This document shows positions 1 to 13,653 of a stretch of DNA of 64,000 nt, one piece after another. How positions within the stretch are numbered: the stretch's first letter is position 1; each line of letters opens with the position of its first letter. The position numbers were made by a program, and so were the translations under genes. Below the pieces are notes generated by a model, which was not told the origin of the DNA, ran no database searches, and saw only the letters and a list, made by a program, of their open reading frames with translations. Source of the DNA: Gremmenia infestans (lineage: Eukaryota; Ascomycota; Leotiomycetes; Helotiales; Hamatocanthoscyphaceae); assembly GCA_032629725.1 (NCBI GenBank), contig JAFEVB010000002.1, positions 868,001 through 932,000 on the forward strand, written 5' to 3'.

Positions 1-298
1 CTCAATTAATCCTAATCATCTAGGTTTATTACACAATAGAACTTCTACAGGCTCTATCGTAACGGGTCTTGGTAATTCAAATGGTTGTTACTTTGGTGAA
101 GAATTACTGTACCCCGCCCTGTGTAGATAACAACTATACAAGTGTTTGATACTGATGCACATGGCATTTGTCACCTGCGCAGATGCAGCATTCAATTACT
201 TCTCACAATTAATGCTGCCCTATCACTGGCTGGCATTTCACCAACTCCAGCTCTTAGTTCGTAAATGTCATAAGTTGAATCTCTATCAAGTCATCTAT
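1..298. other. 3' flank of the Aip1 gene
   Basis: No gene is visible here. This is the downstream flank of the minus-strand Aip1 gene and presumably carries its 3' UTR. The reading frame that starts near 146 on the plus strand overlaps the last Aip1 exon and looks like an antisense shadow. Confidence 0.5.
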
Positions 299-2239
299 CT
301 ACTCGATTCCCGAGACATCCCAGATCTTCAAAGCCGCATCCCCACCTGTGCTGGCAACCTTTTTATCCCCATCCACCCAGCAAACGCCATTGACACCGTC
401 CTTGTGAGCATTCGGCACCTTTACTCTTTTTCCAGGCGCCTTCAGGCTCCACACGAAAATATTCGTATCAAGACCGCCGCTTACAGCAAGTGTACTTTCA
501 GCGTTCCAAGAAATGCTGGTTACTCTCGCTGAGTGAGCTGACCACCTGTCGGTCTTGACCTCCCAAGAACTGGTGTCGTAGACGATAATCTTGCCTGAAG
601 AGTTTCCTGCTGCTAGGAAGGCTCCATTGGGCGAAAACTTCAGTGCCGTGATTTGTGCAGTGGAAAGTACGAGCTTCTCTTTGGGGAATATCTTATCGCC
701 ATCTGCTGTGTAGATATGGACAACATTAGCGTCGTCTCCTACTGCTACCCAAGATCCAGAAGCTGCGATGGTCGTAGGTGTGAAATCTTTCGTGGCTAAG
801 CCTCCAACTAGGGCATCATTGGCAAAGATATCGATCCCTGATACAGTGGCTGCGTATACTCGTCCACCAGCTGAAGCCAGTCCCTTGGGTTGAGCTGATA
901 GTTCGGAGGTTTCGCCGAGGAATGTGTTGCTAGCTGTATCCGCAATCCGCAGTGTGTCATCCCAGCCGACACTATACGCTCTGCTTGAAGTTGTATCGAA
1001 AGCGGTGACTTGATTTGAATGAGTCTGACCTTCGACTGCAGTAGCTATCCCAGACGATGTATCCCATGAACAAACACGACCATCAAAACTGCCCGTCCAA
1101 AAGGTTTGGTTCTTCCCTTCAACACTTGAGCCCAAAGCAGTAATGCTCCGGTTGTGTCCTTGAACAACCTTTGTGGGTTTCTGACTTCCCTCAACAAGAT
1201 AGTTAAGATCACCAGCCAGGTTGAGACTGACAACCATCCCATCACTCCGTCCGGCAGGCCATACTACACCAACTTGATGGTCCGGAATACTGACAGTGCC
1301 TTCTCCGCCAAACCGCCATGTCTGAACAGCTTTTCCAGCTTCAACATCCCAAAGCTTGACTGTCTGATCCGCACTAGCCGTGACAAACCTCTTCGAGTCT
1401 CTCGCCCACGACACCCCAAAAATACTACCTTTGTGCTCCCCATCTCCAATGTTCACCGTCGCCTCTCCAGTCTTTCCATCATAAAGCTGAATTCTACGGT
1501 CTGCACCCACACTTACAAGGTAGTTACCATCTGGCGAGAAGCCTACCCCATACAGATATCCTTTATGCAAGCCGCCCATCTTTGTAGCAAACTTAAATGG
1601 TGCTCCGTGTAAGAACACCATAGAACTATCATCCGCCCCAGTAGCAGCTCTCAGTGGCCTCTGCTGCCGAATGGAGACAGTATTGATGGCAGAAGAATGA
1701 CCGCTGATTTCACCCACCGAATTTCCACTGTCGGCTGTTATGCAGTGGCCAAAACGCTCTCGTCCATCTCCTACAGCGATGATGCGTTGAGAGTCGCCGT
1801 CCCAAGCTATGTCATTTATTCGGCCAGAGATAATATGGTAATCGCCTGCACGCCTCAATCAGTAATTGCAGACTAGACCTTTGAGTAATGGAGACGAACC
1901 TTTGGTATTGACACCTTCGACTGCATCCCATACTTTAACTGCGCCGGAGACATCTCCTGAGGCAACGTAGAAACCGGAGGGCGAGAAACGTGCTACAGTT
2001 GTTTGGGCTGTGTGGTTTGTGTATTGTTTGCTAAGGGAGGGATCGTCGAGTGACCGAAGAAAAATGGATTTGCCAGACTATTTGAGGCACTTAGCAAGAT
2101 CTTAATCGGTGAGTAGTAGAGAGGTAAGACTCACGGCGTATGCTATGCGCTCTCCCTTGGGATCGGTGGAGAGTTGAGTTGGTCGTCCACGTTCTGTGTT
2201 GGGCGATGCCGCAAGGATCTTGTCAATCGTGATAGACAT
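299..2239 (-). CDS. aip1: Actin-interacting protein 1 (Aip1), WD40 repeats
   Basis: Aip1 works with cofilin to disassemble actin filaments in the cytoplasm. The model is complement(299..1845, 1900..2077, 2135..2239), 609 residues, the usual size for this two-propeller family. The protein opens MSITIDKILAASPNTERG and is a chain of WD40 repeats; clear repeat ends include VKVWD, VKLWDVEAG, CSWDTSSG, IFVWSLK and LKIWDVSGIE at the C-terminus. The phrase GKSIFLRSLDDPSLSKQYTNH near residue 40 is typical of Aip1 and not of other WD40 families. Both introns have GT..AG ends and join frames cleanly (AYA|SGK and NTKG|DYHIISGR). The start is the first Met with no intron upstream. The gene lies in the same orientation as the Hfi1 gene, 500 bp away. 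Confidence 0.9.
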
Positions 2240-2739
2240 TGTAGTTTGAGGTAGACTTGACTCAATCAAATTCGTGTAGGAAGAGTGGACATGAGGGGAG
2301 ACTGGAAGAGGGCCAAGTAATTGCAGGTTCAAGTCTAAAACCGGGAGGCTGACGCAAATAGCAAGGCTGAAGTGGGCATCTCTTGGCGCCCCAGTAAGGA
2401 GGGGATGTACGAGTATTTATTTAACAAATACATTCACGAATACCAACACACCTCGTCGTGTAGACGTTTAGACAGTTTCGAAGGGCAATAAGGTTAATTG
2501 TTTATATCAGAACGGCGTTTAAATGAGCCATCCGGGGTATCGTCTCCTACAGAATGCCATCCGTGACCAAAGACGCCCGCTCTCCCTGCCCACCTTTTAT
2601 ATCTTTTTTGTACAAGTATATCTCAATGTACATAAAGTGGAATCCGTTGCGCCAATGCTAGCCAATACAATGCAAACCTTGAATCAATGCCGCCTCCAAC
2701 GCCAATTATCCGCCGTTAACGTTATACAAAGAAGCGCGT
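2240..2739. other. Intergenic: Aip1 promoter and Hfi1 3' flank
   Basis: This 500-bp gap separates two minus-strand genes. It should hold the Aip1 promoter and leader next to 2240 and the Hfi1 3' UTR next to 2739. I see no coding potential, repeat or RNA gene in it. Confidence 0.5.
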
Positions 2740-4275
2740 TCAGGCACCAATGGCGAGACACGAGTCCAGCAGATTGTCGAGATCGGCTTTGTCCTCGTAT
2801 TCGCCTCCAGCCCATCCAGAGTCGCTTTCCGCGTCGTAGTTGTGTCCATTGAGGCCGTTGACACCATTTACTCCATTCGTCCCATTCATACCTCCCATTT
2901 CGACATCTCCATCAAAATCCTCCACAAAACCAGGAGTATAGCTTTCGGGGAAGGAATAATCGTCCCAAGCCTCCAGCTCGCCCTCTCGGAATCCAAAGGT
3001 GATTGATTCCATGACCACTGGCATCTGGCTAAGACCACAGTCGTTCAGCTCTAAAGCCGTTCGAACATCCGCCATCCCAAGCGGTCCGCGCTCGAGTGCA
3101 GCTTTGGCTTCAGTAGGTAAGAGCCCACCCTTGTCTCTTTGCACTTCGCCTCGTGACCATGCTTCCTCTTCCTTTTCGAGCTGTATTCGATACTTATGGG
3201 TTTGCACCCAAGAGGCCCCGCCTCCAGTTCCTGCACTGCCAGCAGTTCCAGGGCCATTGCTTCGCGTTTTGCTGAACACTGCGGAAAGTACCTCCTTAAG
3301 ATAAGTTTCCGTAGCCACAGACATGAATTGAGCTGCATCAGCCACGTGCCCAGACGTAAGACCGACTTCATAACATATGGGCAGCATCCGTGTTTCGATA
3401 TTCTGCATATCCGGGAATTCTCCCGATTCCATCCCCAGAGTCACTGCATATCGTTTCCGTATTTCCAAATCCCAATCTGATACGTATTAGCAAAGTTCGG
3501 AAACTTTACCGTCCGCAAACTTACTCGTTTTGTTTAAACCACCAGCGCTTGCAGGTACTGAATCTACGATTCTGGCAGCTTTTGGACGACGATGTTCGCC
3601 AAATACACTGGCAAATACATCTTGCGGGTCAAACTAGGCAGCTCTGTCAGTCAACGTTCTATGCAAGCTTGAACGTCACCTACCTCATTTTGGCTCAAGT
3701 CCTTCAGCCGCCTTCGATCTCGGCTAGGTAGCTGCATAACCTCCGTCTTAAGTCTCTGTTCGGCTGCATCACCAGTGACCGGTTTGCTACCTGCCCCTGC
3801 CGTTGGCTTATCGTTCGCGCTGACCCAGCTGGCCACGCCATGATCGGGAATTTCTCGAGTTACGTTTCCGTATATCGCCGAGATAAGCTGGTTATGAAGA
3901 TGCTCTATTTCACCGGCAGGGGTCACAATGAAGCTATCGATCCTTGCTGATAGTTCGAACTGGTCCAACTGGCCTAAAATGGGGGCAAGTATTAGTAAAT
4001 GTGAAAATAGCCTCTGGGCGAATTTGAACAAGCCTGGAATTATACGCACCCATTACAAAAAGACTTATAGACTCTTTATATATTGTCCAGTGTTCGCCAA
4101 TCGCCTGCTTAAGTGCGGTGTACAGCGGCTCCAGATCAATCCGAGGCGGAACATGGCTCAACTTGGAGGGCTTCGGTGCACTTGGCGCCGAAGAAGCACT
4201 AATAGTTTTAGGAGGCAATATTGGAGTTGTCGAGATGGCCGGCCTGCTGAGCGCCGCGGGGTCAATATCAGGCAT
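2740..4275 (-). CDS. hfi1: SAGA complex subunit Hfi1/Ada1 (SAGA-Tad1 domain)
   Basis: This is an adaptor subunit of the SAGA histone acetyltransferase coactivator, acting in the nucleus. The model is complement(2740..3476, 3525..3633, 3684..3973, 4050..4275), 453 residues. Four exons join in frame: [38 protein letters not shown]. The N-terminal block [20 protein letters not shown], the helix [19 protein letters not shown] and the later RDRRRLKDL are SAGA-Tad1 family features. A Gly/Asn-rich low-complexity stretch ([16 protein letters not shown]) lies near the acidic C-terminus. I chose MPDIDPAAL (4275); an in-frame upstream Met at 4467 would add 64 residues of less conserved look. The gene is divergent from GCP3 with about 417 bp between starts. 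Confidence 0.82.
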
Positions 4276-4692
4276 ATTGGTAAGAAGTCGCGCTTGCTGC
4301 GGTGATAAAACCGCGACCTGGGTAGCAATTAGGGTCCCATGAAAATCGCAAGAGCCAGACAAGTCTGGAAATACAAGATGGCGATAATCCGGGGCGATGT
4401 GGGATTGTGGGCGATGGCTCAAGATGGCTCTTCCCCCTGCTATTCTTCGAGTGAGGTCGCAGTCCACGGCTTCTCTTGCCTAAGTTGTGAGGCTGGATTT
4501 AAGGTTCCGAGTTTTGGTGTGGGGTGGGCTTGGACTCCTGGAGCCGGGGCCGAGACTTTGGCGGGTCGCGTTGGTGATTGATTTCACGCGTTTAACCCAA
4601 CTCTCCTAGCACAAGTGGTTGATTCTACTGTACTCACCCAAAAACAAACAAGTCCACCATAGACAGAATATACGACTCGCAACAATGCAATT
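4276..4692. other. Bidirectional promoter region, hfi1 / GCP3
   Basis: The two flanking genes diverge from this 417-bp stretch. An in-frame extension of Hfi1 to 4467 is possible. A short out-of-frame ATG at 4685, 8 bp before the GCP3 start, opens a frame of about 16 codons that overlaps the GCP3 first exon. Confidence 0.5.
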
Positions 4693-7460
4693 ATGTCTTC
4701 CCAGAATCAACGAATCAATAAAGGTATTACTAGCCTAGTTCGCCGCTTATTGGGGGACATTCCTGGAGAGGATCCTGCCGCGGCAGAGGAGAGGGAAAGC
4801 AATGCCGTGGAATTCGTGGGAGAGTTCTTAGAGAGGTACAGCGTGTTCCATACAATAATCCCTCCAGCTCCTGACGCTTCTGACACTTCTGACGCTTCTG
4901 CTCGTATAGTTCGGGAGGTCCAGCAATTGTCGCAGATGTAAATCAAGCATCCGATCTCATTAAGAAACGCTTGATCCAAACAAATCCCACCCCGGAAAAA
5001 GCGCTTCGATATACGAATTTATACAGCAGACTCCTTACGATTCCAGCAATAAACCAAAAATGGGCAGTTCTATACTTTTTGTATCAACTCGGCGACCAGC
5101 AGCAAAAGCTACCACCAACTCTAACAAGTCCCTTCAAAAGCCCAGTGAAAAATCGCAAAGAACCTCGAAGTCTGGATTACGGTTTGCGAAGATCGCAAAG
5201 GGAAGAGGGGGCATTCCACGAGGCTTTTGCTCCAGAAGGAATCAAGAAACTGCCAACTCGTGAAGGTGGACAGAAGGACAGGATGGAAGAGGAACAAGCA
5301 TTTGCCAAAACACCTGCTGTGCAACGTGGAAATGTTGCCCTGAAGACAGCTTTACTAGCAGAAAACTACGTCGAGATTGATCCGCCAGAGACTGCTCTAT
5401 TACGGGACTTACCCTTCACACTGCAAGGCCTATCTTCTACACATCTTTCGTTCTCTTCGACCTCGAGCTTAAGATTACCTCCTACTCTACCAGTTCCCAT
5501 AATATCGATTCTCCATACACTCGCTGAACCCTCCCTGTTGTATCGTGGGCTTGCAACATTCGTGAAGTCTGCTGATGGTGGACTTCTTGGTCAGAGCTTG
5601 CGAGCTGCCATTTCAGGGGAACTCCGGTCGTATCTTGGGTTGGTAGCAACCTTGGAAGGTCAGATTCGAAGAGCATTATCTTCACTGGATGAGAGGGAGC
5701 CAAGAGGAGGTATCGGTAAAGCCGGTGTTACATTAAAGAGATGCGTGGTATGGACTCGTGAGGCGACGATGGGTCTTCGTTTAATGAGCCTGATCAGTGA
5801 GGAGTCGAAGAGTAAAAGAGGTGGACAACTAATTTCACTCATACATGGATTCTCTTCTTCTCATGGAGATCCAATGGTTGGGGCTTTTGCGGAACGTTTA
5901 TTGATTCATGTTACACGACCATTTTACGATATGCTGCGGCAGTGGATTTACGATGGCGAGTTATCAGATCCTTATCATGAGTTCTTCGTCTCCGAACAAG
6001 ATCCCAACACGATTGCTGAGGCTCAGGAAGGAAAAACTCGCGGAGGGGCGAACAGTGTTTGGGAGGACAAGTATAAGCTTAATGAGGACATGGTGCCGAG
6101 CATTATTACTCAGGATTTTGCTCAGAAGGTATTCCTCATTGGGAAGTCCTTAAACTTCATCAGATATGGCTGTGGTGATTCTCAATGGGTGGAAGACTAC
6201 TCAAAAGACGCCTCAAAGGAGCTGCGATACGGTGATACTGCCACGCTAGAGACTTGGATTGACGAGGCATACAAAACGACTATGGCTCGGCTGATACATT
6301 TGATGGCTGAAAAATTCCATCTATTTGAGCACTTGAAGGCACTCAAGAACTACATTCTATTAGGTCAAGGAGACTTCATTGCTCTTCTTATGGAGTCTCT
6401 GTCCTCCAACCTTGACCGACCAGCTGGTGCACAATACCGCCACACTCTCACCGCACAACTCGAGCATGCTATTCGGGGTTCGAATGCGCAGTACGACTCA
6501 CCAGAAGTCCTACGCAGATTAGATGCTCGGATGCTGCAGTTGTCGCACGGAGACATTGGCTGGGATTGCTTCACTTTGGAGTACAAGATTGACGCCCCAG
6601 TCGATGTTGTGGTGACAGAATGGGGTAACCGCCAGTATCTCAAAGTCTTCAACTTCCTGTGGCGTATCAAACGAGTCGAATTTGCATTAGCCTCGACGTG
6701 GAGAAAGTGCATGACGGGTGCCCGTGGAGTGCTCCAAGGCGAAGACGCAAATGCTACCCAAGCGTGGAAGTCAACACGAGGTGTTCTAGCTGAGATGATC
6801 CATTTCATTGGCCAATTGCAATTCTACATTCTCTTCGAAGTCATCGAAAGCTCTTGGGATGAGCTGCAGACAGCAATCCATAAGGAGGGCTGCACGCTGG
6901 ATGACCTCATTAAAGCACATACTAAGTATTTGAATGCCATTACACACAAGGGACTCCTTGGGGCCAAAAAGAGGAACCACGGTGAAGTGGATGAAAATAC
7001 TTTCATGGTGCAGCTGGGCGAGATTCTCCGACTCATGCTTAGTTACCGCGATGCTGTGGATGGTCTCTACAGCTGGGCTGTTTCAGACTTCACGCGACGC
7101 CAAGGCGCAGATGTCCGCTCAGAAGTAAGAGGAAGGCGAGAAGATGACGATGGGATGTTCATTAATACACCTGCAACCACGCGTCGTGGTCCTCAACATT
7201 TCCCAGACTCTACTCCTGCCATGGCTTCTGATGATGCCATTTCCGATGAGTTTCCTGTGCTGCAGGAACGGCTCCAAGCATTAGGAGTCCATTTTAAGAC
7301 GAAAGTGTGTTTGCTGTTAGGTGATTTAGCCTATCAGCCGGATGTCGATATGAGGTTTTTGGGCGTGGTTATGAATTTTAATGATGTCTATCAACCGGCG
7401 AGAAAGAAGACGAGTAGACCTGCTGGGAAAGAACAAGGGAGGACTTCATCGAAAGCGTGA
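4693..7460 (+). CDS. spc98: Gamma-tubulin complex component 3 (GCP3/Spc98)
   Basis: A core subunit of the gamma-tubulin small complex, which nucleates microtubules at the spindle pole body. The model is join(4693..4835, 4910..7460), 897 residues, close to GCP3 family length. The signature SLLYRGLATFVKSADGGLLG and the N-terminal ALRYTNLYSRLL are characteristic of the GCP3/Spc98 branch, and a long Spc97/Spc98 homology region follows to about residue 870. Exon 1 (MSSQNQRINKGITSLVRRLL) and exon 2 lie in different frames. A 74-bp intron with a weak GTACAG donor, several CTGAC branch candidates and a TATAG acceptor restores VGEFLE|SSSGGPAIVADVNQ. The N-terminal splice is inferred; the rest is secure. 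It is convergent with Dim1; the 269 bp between them show no gene. Confidence 0.9.
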
Positions 7461-7729
7461 TGAATCTGCAGCGTATCAGGACAATGGCGTTTGGAGCTCT
7501 GTCTATGCACGGAATTTTATGGATTGGGCGATGATACACTTCTTGCTAGGTCGAGATACGACAGTGATGATGATGATAGATTCCGAGCCGATTTGTTAGC
7601 CTTGAAACATCTTTGCCCCTTCTATAGAAGCGAGATATAACTATTGATTTTCGCTTGAACTTTTGACACAAACCCTCACCGAAACTCCAACAACTCCATG
7701 CTAAACGTAGATCTCTGGTATCCATTCAA

Positions 7730-10443
<2,714 letters not shown>

Positions 10444-11704
10444 CTAAGAACATGGAACAACATAAAGACCAATCGCCTTCGAAGCACTGTCTTGAAAGTA
10501 ATCCACTGCAACGAATTAGTACGGTATTTCCTGTTAAGAGCAAGAGCTGAGAACAAAAAACACTCTTTCGGGATGCCAGCACAGCAAAGTCTAAAAATGA
10601 GGGGGGTGGGTTACATTCAACGTTTCCAACACTGGTCACCGAGTACGTGACTGGCGTGCCGCTCTGACACGGGAAGGTCTTTATCGTGTAGCCGTTACCC
10701 GGGATGATCTGTGTCTTGCCATACTCGCCGTCAGTCGCAATTCTGGGAGTTGTGTTGTATGTTGTGCTAGTAGATGCAACTCCTGAGAGGCGTGCGATGT
10801 CCAGCCCTCCATTCTCGCCCTTTTCCTCCTCGATTCCCGAAAAGTAGTATGTACCCGCCGAAGGATCAAGTTCTGAGGCGTATGGGAACAAGAAGATCAA
10901 GGAGCAGAAGCCGGTATATGGCGCAGTCGTTGGGATGTCGAAATTAAAGAGGGTTGAATTTATAGGGGATATATAGGGTTTGAAGGAGTTTCCGAAAGCT
11001 GTATCCGGGCTCTTTGGTGAGGTTGGAACGATCAAATGGGGGAATTGGAAAATGCCCGATGAAATGTCGGTTGGGCATATTGCTGATAGAGAGGGCATTG
11101 ATCTCGCAGCCGTAGTCGCAATTCTCGAGGTAGGAATAGAAGCAGCTGTGATAGAAACATCGTTGGTCTTCGACGCCGATGAAGCAATTGCGGAAGTCGC
11201 TATGCCAGTTGTCGGGGAATCAGGTCGACCCTGAGCAGCACAACCAAAGCTTCCGGCCTGTAGCTTAATTGCATGGCATCCAGTGGAGTCTGCTTTCTGG
11301 CTGCTGTAGATGTTGTAACTACCATCTTGGCCGGGTCCAGCAGCGGGGCACGCAAGCCAATTTGCGTTGGTCTCATCATGCAACACTAAAAAGTTGTCTG
11401 AGAAATTGAATCCGGAGCCGGGCAAGCCTTGAGTGCACTGAAGTTGATGTGTCGTTGACGAAATCAAGCATGTGTGGTTCGATCTATCCGTCAACGTGCC
11501 ATGAGCAATCAAGAATGAAGCCTTAGGAAAAGTGCCTCCAACTCTGGGTTCACCAACGGCGTCCTGGCTGATGGTGCCGTTGAGTCCGCCAGTAGCTAAC
11601 ATGAAAAAAATGCAAGGGGAAGTCTCACGGCTGATCACGGCCGTTGAAGCATGCAGAATCAGAGCTATGAGGAAGGTGGTGATGGTGAATATAAACCGAG
11701 ACAT
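10444..11704 (-). CDS. Secreted protein with C-terminal But2 domain
   Basis: A predicted extracellular or cell-wall protein of unknown function. The model is complement(10444..10505, 10615..11704), 383 residues. A signal peptide (MSRFIFTITTFLIALILHAS) is followed by an N-terminal Cys-containing domain (about 28-155), a Ser/Thr/Ala-rich linker (about 160-205) and a But2 C-terminal domain starting at CPTDISSGIFQFPHLIVP. The But2 end is recovered only by removing a 109-bp intron: GNVE|LDYFQDSASKAIGLYVVP then stop. Without splicing the frame runs on into an unrelated tail, so the spliced form is preferred. Several N-glycosylation sequons (NGT, NHT, NST) fit secretion. I cannot name a substrate or partner. 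Confidence 0.8.
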
Positions 11705-13653
11705 GATGGAGAGGGGTTCTCAGTAATTTGACTGACGGCAGACGATTTGAGTAAGTGGACTGCGATACACAAAGTCCAAAAAGACTTTGGCCGGGAGGGT
11801 CTTGAGGACCTACGGATGGTTGTAGGTTATGGAAGCCCAAAAATGTGGATGTTATTCAGAACGGCCCTCCGTGCAGAGACCCAAAATGGTGAAGGCTGGG
11901 CTTGTTAGTTTGATTGTTTGATGTTTCAACGATTTGAACGAAGGCTGGAGGAGGAAGTCAACTCTTAAATTAGGTGATGTCGGTTTCACATGTACCAATG
12001 ATACCAGGCAGGTACGCCTAGTCAGACATCTCGAAGAAAGAGCAGCTGCGGTGAAGAAATAAGATGTTGCCGGTACAAGTAAATGACAGAACAAACAGCG
12101 TCATCTGTGCCGCAATATAGATACGCTATCGATCTTGATGTAAGAAGGCGGTCGTTAGCCGCATGTTCCATGTTTCTTTACATGTACCGCGTGGACAAGA
12201 AGGTCAAGAGGGCTGACAAATACAAAGAAAATATGTCACCCATCCCCGTTCCTGAGAATGTCAAGCCATTCCAACGCATTCTTGCTGGATACAGCAGCAG
12301 AGCTCCTTGCTGCTCTCCAAATTCTGTGCGACGTGACGTGGTGGGGACGGAGAGAAAAAGATCGAACATTGTTATTGTGAAAGACATAGGGAGGGGGAGG
12401 GGGAGGGGGAGCAGCACGGATGGCAGCATACTGTATTCGAGTACGACTGTTCAGTGCTGCCTCGTGGGACTTGTGAAGTACAGCGTTTAAGCGTCTGCTT
12501 CAGCTGATGAGACCCCTTTGGACAAGGATACAGAACGGTGCGAAGAAGTCTCCCAATTATGATATTCTTCGGTCTCAAAGATCAAATGCCTTCACTTCAA
12601 GCACGCTGAACTCTCGTTCGAGATACTGGAAGTCACATATTGCGCCAAAAAAAAAGACCGTTCTCTTTTGAATTTGAACATAGAATACGAACGTCTTTTC
12701 GGATCATTGAGCATTGTATGCCATCAGCCCGCCTTCCAAAGATCAACATTCAGCAGGACTCCGTGGATGGTTGGTTGTGTACACAATTGGATTTTCTCGG
12801 CTATCCTACGTCCTACCTGTCAAGTTTCATCATTGAACTGCTGAGCTATACTGCCCTACTTTTGAGCACATGTCCTTGAAGTGATGAATGTTTGAAGCCT
12901 TGCCTGTGAAACAATGAGGCCGTACATGAATACAGACTTCGGGAGGAAGCCTTCGAAAGGCAACACTAGCTCCCTCTGTACCTTTTCGAATCGAAGAATT
13001 TTCTACTACGCAATTTAGGATTGGTTCACTACCTCAAAAAGCCAGCTACCGCCAAGGAGATCATCACCAGATCCAGTTTAAACACCTGCTCGAAACTGCT
13101 CCAACACTTGGCCTATATACGCCAGGGGAAACCCCAAGAGCCTAGTGATCCTTCACCGCTATATTGTCTCATGTAACTACCATGCCACGCCTCTTGTTGT
13201 GAGGCCTTCTTTCTGAGGAAAGATAAGATCAGTCACGCAACTTGAATCTCCATCCAGGCAGAATACCTGGTTCGACAAGAAAAGGTAGCAGTGATGCTTG
13301 TCGTGGAAGTGGTCCCGTTGAAGATCGAATGGACTAAAGAGCAACCCAGCAGAGAAGTAGGACCAAATAAAGGCACCTACCTGCTTGGATTATTTCAACA
13401 GGAAGTATTTGCTCTCATCTATATATTTCTTTGTGATTAGGGGTGCTATCGTGAGGTTATCACTGAGAAGACATGAATGTTTTCATAAATCATTCCATTG
13501 TTTACGACTGCTATTCAGCAGCTGTAAATATACAAGTATTGGGCATTAATCATCCAGAATGGCGCCATCTCAAGGCAGACCGAGCAAAACACTTAAAAAC
13601 GACTCCCTTGGACAGCGCCGCAATTATATCTCTATACACCAAACCGTAAGTAT
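11705..13653. other. Intergenic 1.95 kb between But2 gene promoter and Cut12-like gene 3' end
   Basis: No gene supported. It includes a G-run cluster at 12389-12409 (listed separately). Short frames here (for example 12083-12490) are low-complexity or motif-free. Confidence 0.45.
12389..12409 (+). other. Potential G-quadruplex tract
   Basis: Four G-runs (GGG, GGGGG, GGGGG, GGGGG) are separated by single A residues, the canonical arrangement for a very stable intramolecular G-quadruplex on the plus strand. It lies about 685 bp upstream of the minus-strand But2 gene start. Function is unknown. Confidence 0.6.
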
